DNA of 64,000 nucleotides, taken from positions 62,001 to 126,000 of the forward strand of contig NZ_FOYD01000006.1 of NCBI RefSeq assembly GCF_900115905.1, given 5' to 3'. Below are positions 45,118 to 55,451 of the stretch, piece after piece. Numbering within the stretch: position 1 is the stretch's first letter; each line of letters opens with the position of its first letter. The position numbers were made by a program, and so were the translations under genes. Under the pieces are notes generated by a model that did not search any database, was not told the origin of the DNA, and saw only the letters and a program-made list of their open reading frames with translations. The DNA comes from Halopseudomonas formosensis. GTDB taxonomy: Bacteria; Pseudomonadota; Gammaproteobacteria; Pseudomonadales; Pseudomonadaceae.

Positions 45118-45159
45118 TTGATGCTGAGCAAGGCTCAAGCATGCCGGGATAACGATAAT
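45118..45159 (+). promoter_or_regulatory. nosR promoter with Anr/Dnr box at -41.5
   Basis: TTGATGCTGAGCAA (45118-45131) matches the FNR-family consensus at 9 of 10 fixed bases. The -10 GATAAT (45154-45159) sits exactly where a class II site centred at -41.5 predicts, giving a start near 45166 and a 22-base leader. A small palindrome TGAGC-AAG-GCTCA (45125-45137) overlaps the box. This should make nos expression depend on low oxygen and/or NO through Anr or Dnr. Confidence 0.82.
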
Positions 45160-45187
45160 GAACCCCTGAACACGGGAAGTGTCTGCC

Positions 45188-47353
45188 ATGAACGCGTCGC
45201 GCACTGCCACAGGACCCAGCCGATGGTTGCTGTGCCTGGTACTGATGTTGTCTTTCTTCCTCACCGCGACGGCCTCCGCCGAGCAGGCACTGATAGAGGA
45301 ACGCATCAGCCAGTTCTTCCCGCAGGTGACCGCCATTTCCGAGCCCGAAGGCGAGTATGGGATACGCACCCTGGCCGATGGCGTGGGTACCGTCTACGGC
45401 TATGCCTTCGAGAGCATCAACGTGCTCAACATTCCCGCCTATTCAGGCAAGCCGATCAACATGCTGATCCTGCTGGACACCGAGGGCGTGATCCAGGATG
45501 CCTATGTGCTGGAGCACCATGAGCCGATCCTGCTGATCGGCATCCCCGAGCAGCGCCTGCACGATTTCAATGCCCTGTACCACGGCATTCGCGCCGACCA
45601 GCGGGTAGTGGTCGGACGCTCGAAGGATCCCGATGCGGTCACCGTCGACGCGGTTGCCGGGGCCACCGTGACCGTCATGGTGGTCAACGAAATAGTGATG
45701 CGCGCCGCCCAGGAGGTGGGCGCAGCCCTTGGTCTGGTCAAGAGCAATACCCTGGCCCGCAGTCGCCCGGCCACTGTGCTCGAGGAGGTCTATCGGCCAG
45801 CCAGCTGGACCGAACTGATCGGGGATGGATCCATCCGCCGCCTGCTGCTGAGCAATGCCGAGGTCAATCAGGCCTTTGTCGGCACCGCTGCCGAACAGGT
45901 CGATCAGGTGCCGGCGGACCAGCTTGAAGAGACCTTCATCGACCTGCACGTGGCCTACCTGAATCCGCCGACCGTCGGCCGCAACCTGCTGGGCGACAAC
46001 CAGTACCGTTTCCTGATGCAGGATCTCAAGCCCGGCGAACACGCCTTTGCCGTGCTGAGCAATGGCCGGTACTCCTACAAGGGCTCTGGCTTTGTCCGCG
46101 GTGGCATCTACGATCGCTTCCAGATCCGACAGTTCGGCAACATCCACAGCTTCCGCGACCTGGATCACCAGCGCCTGTATGACCTCATGGCCGACGGCGC
46201 GCCGCGCTTCCAGGAGCTGGGGGTGTTCATCCTGCGTGAGGATGCTCTGTTCGATCCGGGCACCCCCTGGACCCTGGAGCTGCTGGTACGCCGCCAGACC
46301 GGGCCGGTAGACAGCACATTTGTCACCTTCGAGCTGCCTTACCAGACACCCGAGGACTACATCCAGCGCCCCGAACCCACCCCCGAGGAGCTGCGCGCCA
46401 TCGAGGAGGCCAACCGGCCGATGTGGGTCAACATCTGGTACCAGAAGAGCTTTCAGGTCGGCGTGATCCTGGTTGCCCTGCTGCTGCTGACCATCATCCT
46501 GTTCTTCCAGGACAGCTTCGCCCGGCACCCCAATTTCCTGCGCTGGCTGCGCCACGGTTACCTGACCTTCACGGTGGTGTTCATCGGCTGGTACGCTCTG
46601 GGGCAGCTGTCGATCGTCAACGTCCTGACCTTCGTGCATGCCCTGGTAACCGAGTTCCGCTGGGAACTGTTCCTCAGCGACCCGGTGATCTTCATTCTCT
46701 GGACCTTCACCGCCGCCAGCATCCTGCTGTGGGGTCGGGGCGTGTTCTGCGGCTGGCTGTGCCCCTTCGGTGCGCTGCAGGAGCTGATCAACGAAATCGC
46801 CCGCAAGCTGAAAATACCCCAGTACGAGCTGCCCTTTGCGGTGCATGAGCGGCTGTGGGCGATCAAGTACATCATCCTGCTGGTGCTGTTCGGCATCTCC
46901 CTGGAATCGATGATGCTGGCCGAGAAGGCCGCCGAGGTGGAGCCGTTCAAGACCGCCATCATGCTCAAGTTCGACCGCCAGTGGTGGTTCGTGCTCTACG
47001 CGGTGATCCTGCTGGTGGTCAACATTTTCACCCGCAAGGTGTTCTGCCGCTACATGTGCCCGCTCGGTGCGGCGCTGTCTGTGTCCAGCCGGGTGCGCCT
47101 GTTCGACTGGCTCAAGCGCCGCAAGGAATGCGGCAACCCCTGCCAGCTGTGCGCCAAGGAATGCGAGATCCAGGCCATCCACCCGGACGGCCATATCAAC
47201 CACAACGAGTGCCATTACTGCCTCGATTGCCAGATGACCTACCACAACGAGAACAAGTGTCCGCCGCTGATCCTGAAGAACAAGCGCAAGACACGTGGCA
47301 AGAAAGCGCCGGATAAGCAGCTGATTCCGGTAGTGCAAGTAGTAGAACCCTGA
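45188..47353 (+). CDS. nosR: NosR, membrane flavo-iron-sulfur protein for N2O reduction
   Basis: A 721-residue inner-membrane protein that passes electrons to NosZ and is needed for nos expression. Signal peptide (about 1-31), a periplasmic FMN-binding domain with the covalent-FMN Thr in [11 protein letters not shown] (about 155), then helices (about 420-640). On the cytoplasmic side are polyferredoxin-like motifs [13 protein letters not shown] and [11 protein letters not shown] and a C-terminal [4Fe-4S] pair ([27 protein letters not shown]). The ATG at 45188 is used; a GTG three codons earlier lies within the ribosome site region. No nosX/apbE flavin transferase is in the operon. Confidence 0.96.
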   Translation: MNASRTATGPSRWLLCLVLMLSFFLTATASAEQALIEERISQFFPQVTAISEPEGEYGIRTLADGVGTVYGYAFESINVLNIPAYSGKPINMLILLDTEGVIQDAYVLEHHEPILLIGIPEQRLHDFNALYHGIRADQRVVVGRSKDPDAVTVDAVAGATVTVMVVNEIVMRAAQEVGAALGLVKSNTLARSRPATVLEEVYRPASWTELIGDGSIRRLLLSNAEVNQAFVGTAAEQVDQVPADQLEETFIDLHVAYLNPPTVGRNLLGDNQYRFLMQDLKPGEHAFAVLSNGRYSYKGSGFVRGGIYDRFQIRQFGNIHSFRDLDHQRLYDLMADGAPRFQELGVFILREDALFDPGTPWTLELLVRRQTGPVDSTFVTFELPYQTPEDYIQRPEPTPEELRAIEEANRPMWVNIWYQKSFQVGVILVALLLLTIILFFQDSFARHPNFLRWLRHGYLTFTVVFIGWYALGQLSIVNVLTFVHALVTEFRWELFLSDPVIFILWTFTAASILLWGRGVFCGWLCPFGALQELINEIARKLKIPQYELPFAVHERLWAIKYIILLVLFGISLESMMLAEKAAEVEPFKTAIMLKFDRQWWFVLYAVILLVVNIFTRKVFCRYMCPLGAALSVSSRVRLFDWLKRRKECGNPCQLCAKECEIQAIHPDGHINHNECHYCLDCQMTYHNENKCPPLILKNKRKTRGKKAPDKQLIPVVQVVEP

Positions 47354-47390
47354 CCAACGTCAACCAAGTGTGCCAACAAGGAGCTTCAAC

Positions 47391-49316
47391 ATGAGCGACA
47401 AGATCAACAACCCTCCGGCCAGTCCGGAAGCCAGGGGCCTCAGCCGGCGTGGTTTCCTCGGCGCCAGCGCGGCCACCGGTGCGGCAGTGGCCGCTACTGC
47501 CTTCGGCGGCGCGGTGATGAGCCGTGAGGCCTGGGCCCAGGCCGTCAGCGACGCCCAGAAGAAGGCGATGGACAAGATCCATGTCGGCCCCGGCGAGCTG
47601 GATACCTACTACGGCTTCTGGTCCGGCGGCCACCAGGGCGAAGTCCGCGTGCTGGGCATTCCGTCCATGCGCGAGCTGATGCGCATCCCGGTGTTCAACC
47701 ATGACTCCGCCACCGGCTGGGGCATGACCAACGAAAGCAAGCGGATCATGGGGGACAGTGCCAGGTTTACCAACGGCGACTGCCACCACCCGCACCTGTC
47801 GATGACCGATGGCAAGTACGACGGCAAGTACCTGTTCATCAACGACAAGGCCAACAGCCGCATTGCGCGTATCCGTCTGGACATCATGAAGACGGACAAG
47901 ATGGTCACCATCCCCAACGTCCAGGCCATCCACGGCCTGCGCCTGCAGAAGGTGCCCCATACCAAGTACGTGTTCGGTAACGCCGAGTTCATCATCCCCC
48001 ATCCCAACGATGGCAAGATCTTCGCCATGGATGATGAGAACAGCTACACCATGTACAACGCGGTGGACGCGGAAACCATGGAAGTGGCCTGGCAGGTGAT
48101 CGTCGACGGCAACCTCGACAACACCGACATGGACTACACCGGCCGCTTCTGCGCCTCCACCTGCTACAACTCGGAAAAGGCCCTGGACCTGGGCGGCACC
48201 ATGCGCAACGAACGCGACTGGGTGGTGGTGTTCGACGTCCACGCCATCGAGGCCGAGGTCAAGGCCGGCAACTTCATCACCCTGGGTGATTCCAAGGTAC
48301 CGGTGATCGATGGTCGCAAGAAGGACGGCAAGGACAGCAAGGTCACCCGCTACATTCCGGTGCCCAAGAACCCCCACGGCCTGAACACCTCGCCGGACGG
48401 CAAGTACTTCATCGCAGCGGGCAAGCTGTCGCCGACCGTCTCCATCATCGCCATCGACAAGCTGCCTGATCTGTTCGACGGCAAGATCAGCGACCCCCGT
48501 GACGTGGTCGTGGCCGAGCCGGAACTGGGCCTGGGGCCGCTGCATACCACCTTCGACGGCCGCGGCAACGGCTACACCACCCTGTTCATCGACAGCCAGG
48601 TGGTCAAGTGGAACATCGAGGAGGCGATCCGCGCCCACAACGGCGAGAACGTCAACTACATCAAGCAGAAGCTGGACGTGCATTACCAGCCCGGCCACAC
48701 CCACGCCTCGCTGACCGAGACCAGCGAAGCCGACGGCCAGTGGCTGGTAGTACTGTCCAAGTTCTCCAAGGACCGCTTCCTGCCCACCGGCCCGCTGCAC
48801 CCGGAGAACGACCAGCTGATCGACATCTCCGGCGACGAGATGGTGCTGGTACACGACGGCCCGACCTACGCCGAGCCGCATGACTGCATCATGTGCCGCC
48901 GCGACCAGATCCGCACCAAGAAGATCTGGGATCGGGACGACCCCTTCTTCGCCGAAACCGTGAAGATGGCCGAGGCCGATGGCATCAACCTGACCACCGA
49001 CAGCAAGATCATCCGTGATGGGAACAAGGTCCGGGTGTACATGGTATCCATGGCGCCGTCCTTCGGCATCAACGAGTTCACCGTCAAGCAGGGCGATGAA
49101 GTCACCGTGATCATCACCAACATCGACCAGATCGAGGACGTGTCCCACGGTTTCGTCATGGTCAACCACGGTGTGAGCATGGAGATCAGCCCGCAGCAGA
49201 CCTCGTCGATCACCTTCACGGCCGACAAGCCCGGTGTCTTCTGGTACTACTGCAGCTGGTTCTGCCACGCGCTGCACATGGAAATGTGCGGTCGCATGCT
49301 GGTCGAGCCGGCATAA
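47391..49316 (+). CDS. nosZ: NosZ, nitrous-oxide reductase (clade I)
   Basis: A 641-residue periplasmic copper enzyme that reduces N2O to N2. The N-terminus carries a Tat signal ([20 protein letters not shown]), which marks clade I. A seven-blade propeller with CuZ histidines ([38 protein letters not shown]) is followed by a cupredoxin domain (about 540-641) with the CuA site [18 protein letters not shown] precedes the ATG at 47391. Second gene of the nos operon, with a strong hairpin after it. Confidence 0.98.
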   Translation: MSDKINNPPASPEARGLSRRGFLGASAATGAAVAATAFGGAVMSREAWAQAVSDAQKKAMDKIHVGPGELDTYYGFWSGGHQGEVRVLGIPSMRELMRIPVFNHDSATGWGMTNESKRIMGDSARFTNGDCHHPHLSMTDGKYDGKYLFINDKANSRIARIRLDIMKTDKMVTIPNVQAIHGLRLQKVPHTKYVFGNAEFIIPHPNDGKIFAMDDENSYTMYNAVDAETMEVAWQVIVDGNLDNTDMDYTGRFCASTCYNSEKALDLGGTMRNERDWVVVFDVHAIEAEVKAGNFITLGDSKVPVIDGRKKDGKDSKVTRYIPVPKNPHGLNTSPDGKYFIAAGKLSPTVSIIAIDKLPDLFDGKISDPRDVVVAEPELGLGPLHTTFDGRGNGYTTLFIDSQVVKWNIEEAIRAHNGENVNYIKQKLDVHYQPGHTHASLTETSEADGQWLVVLSKFSKDRFLPTGPLHPENDQLIDISGDEMVLVHDGPTYAEPHDCIMCRRDQIRTKKIWDRDDPFFAETVKMAEADGINLTTDSKIIRDGNKVRVYMVSMAPSFGINEFTVKQGDEVTVIITNIDQIEDVSHGFVMVNHGVSMEISPQQTSSITFTADKPGVFWYYCSWFCHALHMEMCGRMLVEPA

Positions 49317-49323
49317 GCCTGGG

Positions 49324-49350
49324 ATCCGGGCGCGCTGGCCGCGCCCGGAT
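49324..49350 (+). terminator. Hairpin between nosZ and nosD
   Basis: A perfect 11-bp stem (ATCCGGGCGCG / CGCGCCCGGAT) with a 5-base loop begins 7 bases after the nosZ stop. No T-run follows. It could partly terminate transcription or protect the nosZ 3' end, keeping NosZ in excess of the maturation proteins. Confidence 0.6.
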
Positions 49351-49394
49351 TGCACCATCCCCGATCCACTCAACCGGCATGAAGGAATGCAGCA

Positions 49395-50696
49395 TTGTTC
49401 ACGCATCTGGCTACAGGCCGGCACCTTGCGGCACTTGTGATCGCCTGTGGCCTCTGGGCGAACGCCCAGGCCTCACCCCTGCCCATCGACAGCCTGCCGC
49501 TGCAGGCTGATGGCGAGATTTCCGTTCTGCCCGCCGGCACCCATACCGGCAACTTTGTACTGGAGACCCCGATTCACCTGCGCTGCGCGCCGGAGGCGGT
49601 GCTCGATGGCGGTGGCCATGACAACCTGCTGACCATACGGGCGCCGGGCGTCACCATCGAAGGCTGCACCCTGCGCAACTGGGGCTCCAACCTGACCGAG
49701 ATGAACGCCGGCATCTTCGTCGAGCCCAGCGCCACCGACGTGACCCTGCAGGGCAACCGGCTGCGCGGCCCCGGCTTCGGCATCTGGTCGGACGGCACCC
49801 GCAATCTGGTGGTGGAGAACAACCAGGTCGAGGGCGACACCGATTACCGCTCCCAGGACCGAGGCAACGGCATCCACCTGATCAATACCAATGAAGCCAG
49901 GGTGCTCAACAACCGGGTGCGCCATACCCGCGACGGCATCTATCTGGGCAACTCGAACAACAACCTGATTCAGGGCAACCTGATGGAGGACCTGCGCTTC
50001 GGCATCCACTACATGTTCTCCCAGAGCAACCGGGTAATCGGCAACACCACCCGCCGTACCCGTACCGGCTATGCGCTGATGCAGAGCCGCATGCTGACGG
50101 TCGAGCACAACCGCTCCGAAGATGACCGCAACTACGGCATCCTGATGAACTTCATCACCTACTCGACCATCACCGACAACTTCGTCTCCAACGTGCAGCG
50201 GGGGCAGACCGGTGATGACAGCATGATCAAGGGCGGCGAAGGCAAGGCCCTGTTCATCTACAACTCGCTGTTCAACACCATCGCCAACAACCACTTCGAA
50301 CGCAGCAACCTGGGCATTCACCTGACCGCCGGTTCGGAGAACAACAGGATCAGCAGCAACACCTTTGCCGGCAACGAGCAGCAGGTGAAGTACGTGGCCA
50401 CCCGCACCCAGGAGTGGTCGGTGGAGGGCCGCGGCAATTTCTGGAGCGATTATCTGGGCTGGGATCGCAACGACGACGGGCTCGGCGATGTGCCCTACGA
50501 ACCCAATGACAACGTTGACCGCCTGCTGTGGATGTATCCCCAGGTGCGCCTGCTGATGAACAGTCCGGCCATCCAGGTGCTGCGCTGGGTGCAGCGGGCC
50601 TTCCCGGTCATCAGGATGCAGGGCGTGCAGGACAGCCACCCCCTGATGCGGATGCCCACCACCCATCTGATTCAACCTACACAGGAAACCCGCTGA
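49395..50696 (+). CDS. nosD: NosD, periplasmic copper-site maturation protein
   Basis: A 433-residue periplasmic protein needed to build the CuZ cluster of NosZ with NosFY. Signal peptide (cleaved near NAQA|S, about 26), then a right-handed beta-helix of carbohydrate-binding/CASH repeats ([48 protein letters not shown]). The start is TTG at 49395 with AAGGA 8 bases upstream; the nearby ATG at 49387 is out of frame. The stop overlaps nosF by one base. Confidence 0.93.
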   Translation: MFTHLATGRHLAALVIACGLWANAQASPLPIDSLPLQADGEISVLPAGTHTGNFVLETPIHLRCAPEAVLDGGGHDNLLTIRAPGVTIEGCTLRNWGSNLTEMNAGIFVEPSATDVTLQGNRLRGPGFGIWSDGTRNLVVENNQVEGDTDYRSQDRGNGIHLINTNEARVLNNRVRHTRDGIYLGNSNNNLIQGNLMEDLRFGIHYMFSQSNRVIGNTTRRTRTGYALMQSRMLTVEHNRSEDDRNYGILMNFITYSTITDNFVSNVQRGQTGDDSMIKGGEGKALFIYNSLFNTIANNHFERSNLGIHLTAGSENNRISSNTFAGNEQQVKYVATRTQEWSVEGRGNFWSDYLGWDRNDDGLGDVPYEPNDNVDRLLWMYPQVRLLMNSPAIQVLRWVQRAFPVIRMQGVQDSHPLMRMPTTHLIQPTQETR

Positions 50697-51622
50697 TGAA
50701 TGCCGTTGATATCCAGGGCGTCAGTCTGCGTTACGGCAAGATGACCGCGTTGCGCCAACTCGACCTTCATCTGGAGGAAGGTGAGGTGCTGGGGCTGTTC
50801 GGTCACAACGGCGCCGGCAAGACCACCACCATGAAACTCATCCTCGGCCTGCTCACCCCCAGCGAAGGGCAGCTGCGGGTGCTGGGTCAGGCGCCGAATG
50901 ATGCCGATGTCCGCCGCCGCATGGGCTATCTGCAGGAGAACGTCATGTTCTATCCGCAGCTGACCGGCCGCGAGACTCTGCACCACTTCGCCCGCATCAA
51001 GGGTGCGGCGCGGCAGCAGGCCGACCAGCTGCTGGAACAGGTGGGGCTGGCCCACGCCGCCGATCGCCGGGTGAAGACCTACTCCAAGGGCATGCGCCAG
51101 CGCCTGGGTCTGGCCCAGGCCCTGCTCGGCGAGCCTCGCCTGCTGCTGCTGGACGAGCCCACCGTGGGCCTCGACCCCATCGCCACCCAGGATCTCTATC
51201 TGCTTATTGATCAGCTGCGCCAGCAGGGCACCAGCGTCATCCTCTGCTCCCACGTGCTGCCGGGGGTGGAAGCCCATATCAACCGGGCGGCGATCCTGGC
51301 CGGCGGCCAGCTGGAAGCCGTGGGCACCCTGACCAGCCTGCGCACCGGCGCCGGTCTGCCCTCGCGCATCCGCGCTACCGGCCTCAAGCAACGCGAGCAG
51401 GTACTGCAGAGCTTCAGTTCGCTCAATGGCAACGCGCGGCCGCTGGGGGGCGACGGCATAGAGCTGACCGGCAGCGCCGCCACCAAGATGAGCCTGCTGC
51501 GTCAGCTGCTGGACCGGGACCAGCCCGGCGATATCGACATACTGCAGCCCTCGCTGGAGGATCTGTACCGCTTTTACACCGAACGCGCCAGCCGCGCGCG
51601 TGCGGCGGAGGACAAGGCATGA
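50696..51622 (+). CDS. nosF: NosF, ABC-transporter ATPase for NosZ maturation
   Basis: A 308-residue cytoplasmic ATPase paired with NosY. Walker [12 protein letters not shown]-loop GYLQENVMF, signature [13 protein letters not shown], Walker [14 protein letters not shown] and H-loop CSHVL. It powers movement of a sulfur species or copper-site component for the CuZ centre. Start overlaps the nosD stop (TGATG) and its stop overlaps nosY (ATGA). Confidence 0.95.
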   Translation: MNAVDIQGVSLRYGKMTALRQLDLHLEEGEVLGLFGHNGAGKTTTMKLILGLLTPSEGQLRVLGQAPNDADVRRRMGYLQENVMFYPQLTGRETLHHFARIKGAARQQADQLLEQVGLAHAADRRVKTYSKGMRQRLGLAQALLGEPRLLLLDEPTVGLDPIATQDLYLLIDQLRQQGTSVILCSHVLPGVEAHINRAAILAGGQLEAVGTLTSLRTGAGLPSRIRATGLKQREQVLQSFSSLNGNARPLGGDGIELTGSAATKMSLLRQLLDRDQPGDIDILQPSLEDLYRFYTERASRARAAEDKA

Positions 51623-52446
51623 ACCAGGTATGGAACATTGCGCGCAAGGAACTCAGCGACGGCCTGCGCAACCGCTGGTTGCTGGCCATCAGTGTGCTGT
51701 TTGCGGTACTGGCGGTGGGTATCGCCTGGCTCGGCGCGGCGGCGTCAGGGCAGCTGGGCTTCACTTCGATTCCTGCCACCGTCGCCAGTCTGGCCAGCCT
51801 GGCCACCTTCCTGATGCCGCTGATCGCCCTGCTGCTGGCCTACGATGCCATCGTCGGTGAGGACGAAGGCGGCACCCTGATGCTGCTGATGACCTACCCC
51901 ATCAGCCGCGGGCAGATACTGCTCGGCAAGTTCGTCGGTCACGGCCTGATCCTGGCGCTGGCGGTACTCATCGGTTTCGGCTGCGCGGCAGTCGCCATCG
52001 GCGCCCTGGTCGAGGATATCGAGCTGAACCTGCTGGTCTGGGCCTTCGGCCGCTTCATGCTGTCCTCCACGTTGCTGGGCTGGGCCTTCCTCGCCCTGGC
52101 CTACCTGCTCAGCAGCCTGGTCAGCGAGAAGTCCAGTGCCGCCGGACTGGCCCTGGGGGTCTGGTTCCTCTTCGTGCTGGTATTCGATCTGGTGCTGCTG
52201 GCCCTGCTGGTGTTCAGTGAAGGCAAGTTCAACCCCGAACTGCTGCCCTGGCTGCTGCTGCTCAACCCCACCGACATCTACCGGCTGATCAACCTCGGCG
52301 GCTTCGACGGCGGCAACGCCATCGGCGTGCTGTCGCTGGCCGAGGATCTGCCCGTGCACGGCGCCGTGCTCTGGGCCGGTCTGCTGGGCTGGGCCGGCGC
52401 CGCCCTGTTGCTGGCCTGGGCGGCCTTCCGCCGTCGGGCTGCCTGA
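51619..52446 (+). CDS. nosY: NosY, ABC-2 type permease for NosZ maturation
   Basis: A 275-residue inner-membrane protein with about six helices (near 18-40, 55-75, 105-130, 138-165, 172-198, 245-270). The cytoplasmic [20 protein letters not shown] coupling loop is typical of ABC-2 permeases. Works with NosF and NosD. It overlaps nosF by four bases; nosL follows 24 bases later. Confidence 0.94.
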   Translation: MNQVWNIARKELSDGLRNRWLLAISVLFAVLAVGIAWLGAAASGQLGFTSIPATVASLASLATFLMPLIALLLAYDAIVGEDEGGTLMLLMTYPISRGQILLGKFVGHGLILALAVLIGFGCAAVAIGALVEDIELNLLVWAFGRFMLSSTLLGWAFLALAYLLSSLVSEKSSAAGLALGVWFLFVLVFDLVLLALLVFSEGKFNPELLPWLLLLNPTDIYRLINLGGFDGGNAIGVLSLAEDLPVHGAVLWAGLLGWAGAALLLAWAAFRRRAA

Positions 52447-52470
52447 TTTCAAGGAAAGAGGAAAACTGTC

Positions 52471-53046
52471 ATGAAACTGCGATACAACCTTCCCCTGGGG
52501 CTGATCCTGGCAGTGCTGCTGGGCCTGGCCGGTTGCGGCGACCGGGAAGAGGCCGAGGTATCCCTGGACCCGGTGGCCTTCCACAGCGAGGACGAATGCC
52601 ATGTGTGCGGCATGGTGGTGATGGATTTCCCCGGGCCCAAGGGACAGGCAGTAGCCCGCGACGGGGTGCGGAAGTTCTGCTCCACTGCGGAAATGCTCAG
52701 CTGGTGGCTGCAACCGGAGAACCGTATCCTGCAGCTGCGCCTCTACGTCCATGACATGGGTCGCAGCCACTGGGGCCAGCCCGATGACGCGTACCTGGTC
52801 GATGCCACCCAGGCCTGGTACGTCACCGGCACCGGGCTGGAAGGCGCCATGGGCGCATCGCTGGCCTCCTTTGCCGAGCGCGAGGCCGCCGAGGCACTGG
52901 CCGCCCGACACCAGGGCGCACGGGTAGTAGCCTTCAGCGACATCGACGAGCAGTTCCTGCAGCAGGCCGCAGCTGCGCAGCACGGCGGTATGGGGCATGA
53001 CATGCACTCCCAGCCGATGGATCCACACAGTCACACCGGCCACTGA
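52471..53046 (+). CDS. nosL: NosL, outer-membrane copper chaperone lipoprotein
   Basis: A 191-residue lipoprotein (lipobox LAGC, Cys22) that binds Cu(I) and delivers copper to NosZ. The metal motif is CHVCGM (Cys43, Cys46, Met48). The C-terminal tail is unusually rich in His and Met ([20 protein letters not shown]), likely an extra copper-binding stretch beyond the core family. Confidence 0.94.
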   Translation: MKLRYNLPLGLILAVLLGLAGCGDREEAEVSLDPVAFHSEDECHVCGMVVMDFPGPKGQAVARDGVRKFCSTAEMLSWWLQPENRILQLRLYVHDMGRSHWGQPDDAYLVDATQAWYVTGTGLEGAMGASLASFAEREAAEALAARHQGARVVAFSDIDEQFLQQAAAAQHGGMGHDMHSQPMDPHSHTGH

Positions 53047-53071
53047 GGTCGGTACCGAGGAGTTCAACGAG

Positions 53072-53266
53072 ATGATGGGTATCAGTATCTGGCAACTGGC
53101 AATCATTCTGCTGATCGTGGTGCTGCTGTTCGGCACCAAGCGCCTGCGCGGCCTGGGTTCGGATGTCGGCAGCGCCATCAGCGGCTTCCGCAAGGCCGTC
53201 AACGAGGGTGACAGCACGCCCGCAGCGCTGGAAAGCGACAAGCTCAAGAGCCAACAGCATTCCTGA
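53072..53266 (+). CDS. tatE: TatA/TatE-type twin-arginine translocase subunit in the nos operon
   Basis: A 64-residue protein with one helix ([18 protein letters not shown]), the Tat hinge FGTKRL, an amphipathic helix ([19 protein letters not shown]) and a polar tail, the full TatA/E layout. Two adjacent ATGs (53072, 53075) are possible starts. Being last of the nos operon suggests it supports export of folded NosZ, as in other Pseudomonas nos clusters. Confidence 0.92.
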   Translation: MMGISIWQLAIILLIVVLLFGTKRLRGLGSDVGSAISGFRKAVNEGDSTPAALESDKLKSQQHS

Positions 53267-53496
53267 ACAGGCTTCGCGCCTATCGGGTCGGCAAGTCCGA
53301 TCGCGGCCCGCGGGCGCACGCCCCGTCGCCTGTTGCCCGGGGTGCAGCGCACCCGCGCTGCGCCTGCACAGCCTCAGGCGGCAGAGACCCCGTCGTCGAG
53401 CGGGTGTTCGACATCCCGACGGTGTCAGCGGCACCCATGCCCTTCTCCGTTGTCTGTAAGAGGTAACCCCGTGGCAACCGCTCAAGGGCACGCCTC

Positions 53497-55143
53497 ATGG
53501 ATTCACCCCGACCGCTCCCCTGGGAGCCCGATCCGCGCTACCGCAAGGCCGTGGCCTACTTCTCGATGGAGTACGCCATCGATCAGGCGTTGAAGATCTA
53601 CGCCGGCGGGCTGGGCTTTCTGGCCGGCTCGCACATGCGTAGCGCCCACGATCTGCAGCAGAACCTGATTGGCATCGGCATCCTCTGGAAGTACGGTTAC
53701 TACGACCAGGTACGCCAGGACGATCAGTGCATGCGGGTGCAGTTCATCAGGAAGTACTACCCCTTCCTGCAGCCAACGGATCTGCGTGCCCAGGTCAGCG
53801 TCAATGGTCATCCGGTACATATCCGGGTACTGCGTCTGGCGCCGGAGACCTTCGGCACTGCCCCCGTCTATCTGCTGACCACCGATATTCCGGAAAACGA
53901 CTACCTCGCCCGCACCATCACCCACCGCCTGTATGACACGGAACCGGCAACCCGGGTGGCCCAGAGCATAGTTCTTGGCATCGGCGGTGCCCAGGTGGTT
54001 GAACAGCTCGGTGGCGCGGCCATTCACCACCTCAACGAGGCGCATGCGCTGCCCCTGGCCTTCCATCTGCTGGCCAGACTCGGTGATGTGGCTGAGGTCC
54101 GCCGACGCGTGGTATTCACTACCCACACCCCGGAGAAGGCGGGCAACGAGGAAAGCGACCCGCAGTTCCTGCACAGCATGGGCTACTTCGCCGGCCTGCC
54201 GCTGGAGACCGTCAGGCAGGCTACCGGGACCGATGGCGCCCTGTTCAGCCACACTCTGGCCGCCCTGCGCCTGGCCGCACGGGCCAACGGCGTGTCCCGG
54301 TTGCACGCGCAGGTGGCCCGGGATATGTGGAGCGACAATGCCGGGACCTGCCCGATCATCGGCATTACCAATGCCCAGAACGCCCGTTTCTGGCAGGACC
54401 CGCAGCTGCGCCAGGCGCTGGACACCGATGACGATGCGGCGCTGGTGGCACGCAAGCAGGCCATGAAGCGGGCGCTGTTCGAGGAGGTGGCCGATCAGAC
54501 CGGCAAGCTTTTCGACCCACAGACGCTGACCCTGGTATGGGCCCGCCGTTTTGCCGCCTACAAGCGTGCCGACCTGCTGCTGCACGACCTCTATCGCTTC
54601 AATCGGCTGCTGGAGCAGCAGGATCGACCGGTTCAGATCATCTGGGCGGGCAAGCCCTTCCCCTTCGATCAGACCGCCGTGGACATGTTCGACCAGCTGG
54701 TGCATCTGACCTGGCGCCATCCCCGGATCGCGGTGCTCACCGGCTACGAGATCCGCCTGTCGCGCTTGCTCAAACAGGGTGCGGATATCTGGCTGAACAC
54801 GCCGCAACGGCTGCGCGAGGCCTCGGGCACCAGTGGCATGACTGCCGCCATGAACGGTGCGGTCAACCTGACCATCTGCGACGGCTGGGTACCGGAGTTC
54901 GCCGTGGACGGGCACAACTGTCTGCTGATACCGCCGGCCGATCCGACCGGGGATGTCGAGGCCCAGCGCGCCGAGGACGCCCTGCAGCTGATGGAGTTGC
55001 TCGAGAACCGGGCCCTGCCCATGTACTACGATCAACCTGGACGCTGGTTGCAGCTGATGAAACAGGGCATGCGCGATGTACAGCCCCGCTTCGACTCCGA
55101 CCGGCTGGCACACCAGTACTACGAACTCATGTACAACCCCTGA
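53497..55143 (+). CDS. Alpha-glucan-phosphorylase-like (GT35) protein lacking the PLP lysine
   Basis: A 548-residue protein with the overall plan of the short glycogen phosphorylases: AYFSMEYAIDQALKIYAGGLGFLAG at the start, HHLNEAHALPLAF, FTTHTPEKAGNEE, ITNAQNARFW, and the C-lobe WARRFAAYKRADLL, IWAGKPFPFD and GADIWLNTPQRLREASGTSGM. In true phosphorylases the next residue is the Lys that forms the Schiff base with PLP (EASGT..MK). Here it is Thr449 (codon ACT). Phosphorolysis is therefore doubtful; it may be a different glycosyltransferase or a binding protein. First of a four-gene operon after the nos genes. The preceding 230 bases hold a 7-bp hairpin (53344-53361) but no clear promoter. Confidence 0.8.
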   Translation: MDSPRPLPWEPDPRYRKAVAYFSMEYAIDQALKIYAGGLGFLAGSHMRSAHDLQQNLIGIGILWKYGYYDQVRQDDQCMRVQFIRKYYPFLQPTDLRAQVSVNGHPVHIRVLRLAPETFGTAPVYLLTTDIPENDYLARTITHRLYDTEPATRVAQSIVLGIGGAQVVEQLGGAAIHHLNEAHALPLAFHLLARLGDVAEVRRRVVFTTHTPEKAGNEESDPQFLHSMGYFAGLPLETVRQATGTDGALFSHTLAALRLAARANGVSRLHAQVARDMWSDNAGTCPIIGITNAQNARFWQDPQLRQALDTDDDAALVARKQAMKRALFEEVADQTGKLFDPQTLTLVWARRFAAYKRADLLLHDLYRFNRLLEQQDRPVQIIWAGKPFPFDQTAVDMFDQLVHLTWRHPRIAVLTGYEIRLSRLLKQGADIWLNTPQRLREASGTSGMTAAMNGAVNLTICDGWVPEFAVDGHNCLLIPPADPTGDVEAQRAEDALQLMELLENRALPMYYDQPGRWLQLMKQGMRDVQPRFDSDRLAHQYYELMYNP

Positions 55144-55153
55144 GGAGAACGAC

Positions 55154-55420
55154 ATGGCCACAGGTTGGGCGCAGGACGGTGCCGTTCAGGAACAGATAGA
55201 AGACAGCATCCAGGATGCGGTGGACAGGGCACGCAGCCAGTTGCCGGCAGGGCCGAGCCTGACCCACTGCGAGGAATGCGGCGACCCTATTCCGCAGGCC
55301 AGACGCGAGGCACTGCCCGGGGTGCGCCTGTGCGTACCCTGCCAGACCGAGCATGATGCCGACCAGCGCCAGTCCGCCGGTTACAACCGCCGCGGCAGCA
55401 AGGACAGTCAATTACGTTGA
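55154..55420 (+). CDS. ybiI: YbiI-type DksA/TraR C4 zinc-finger protein
   Basis: An 88-residue protein nearly collinear with E. coli YbiI: MATGWAQDGAVQEQIEDSIQ, the C4 zinc finger CEECGDPIPQARREALPGVR..CVPC, and the tail GYNRRGSKDSQLR. The family is related to DksA but lacks its long coiled coil with the acidic tip, so a role at RNA polymerase is unproven. GAGGAG precedes the ATG; it starts 10 bases after the phosphorylase-like gene. Confidence 0.93.
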   Translation: MATGWAQDGAVQEQIEDSIQDAVDRARSQLPAGPSLTHCEECGDPIPQARREALPGVRLCVPCQTEHDADQRQSAGYNRRGSKDSQLR

Positions 55421-55451
55421 AATACCGGCCCGATACCGGAAGGAGCTTTGC

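Noticed and set aside
45179-45187. GTG start for nosR three codons upstream
   Set aside because: It would overlap the GGAAGTG ribosome site that serves the ATG at 45188.
43457-47338. Long minus-strand frames opposite norR and nosR
   Set aside because: They mirror genes with complete catalytic and metal motifs and contain no known domain themselves.
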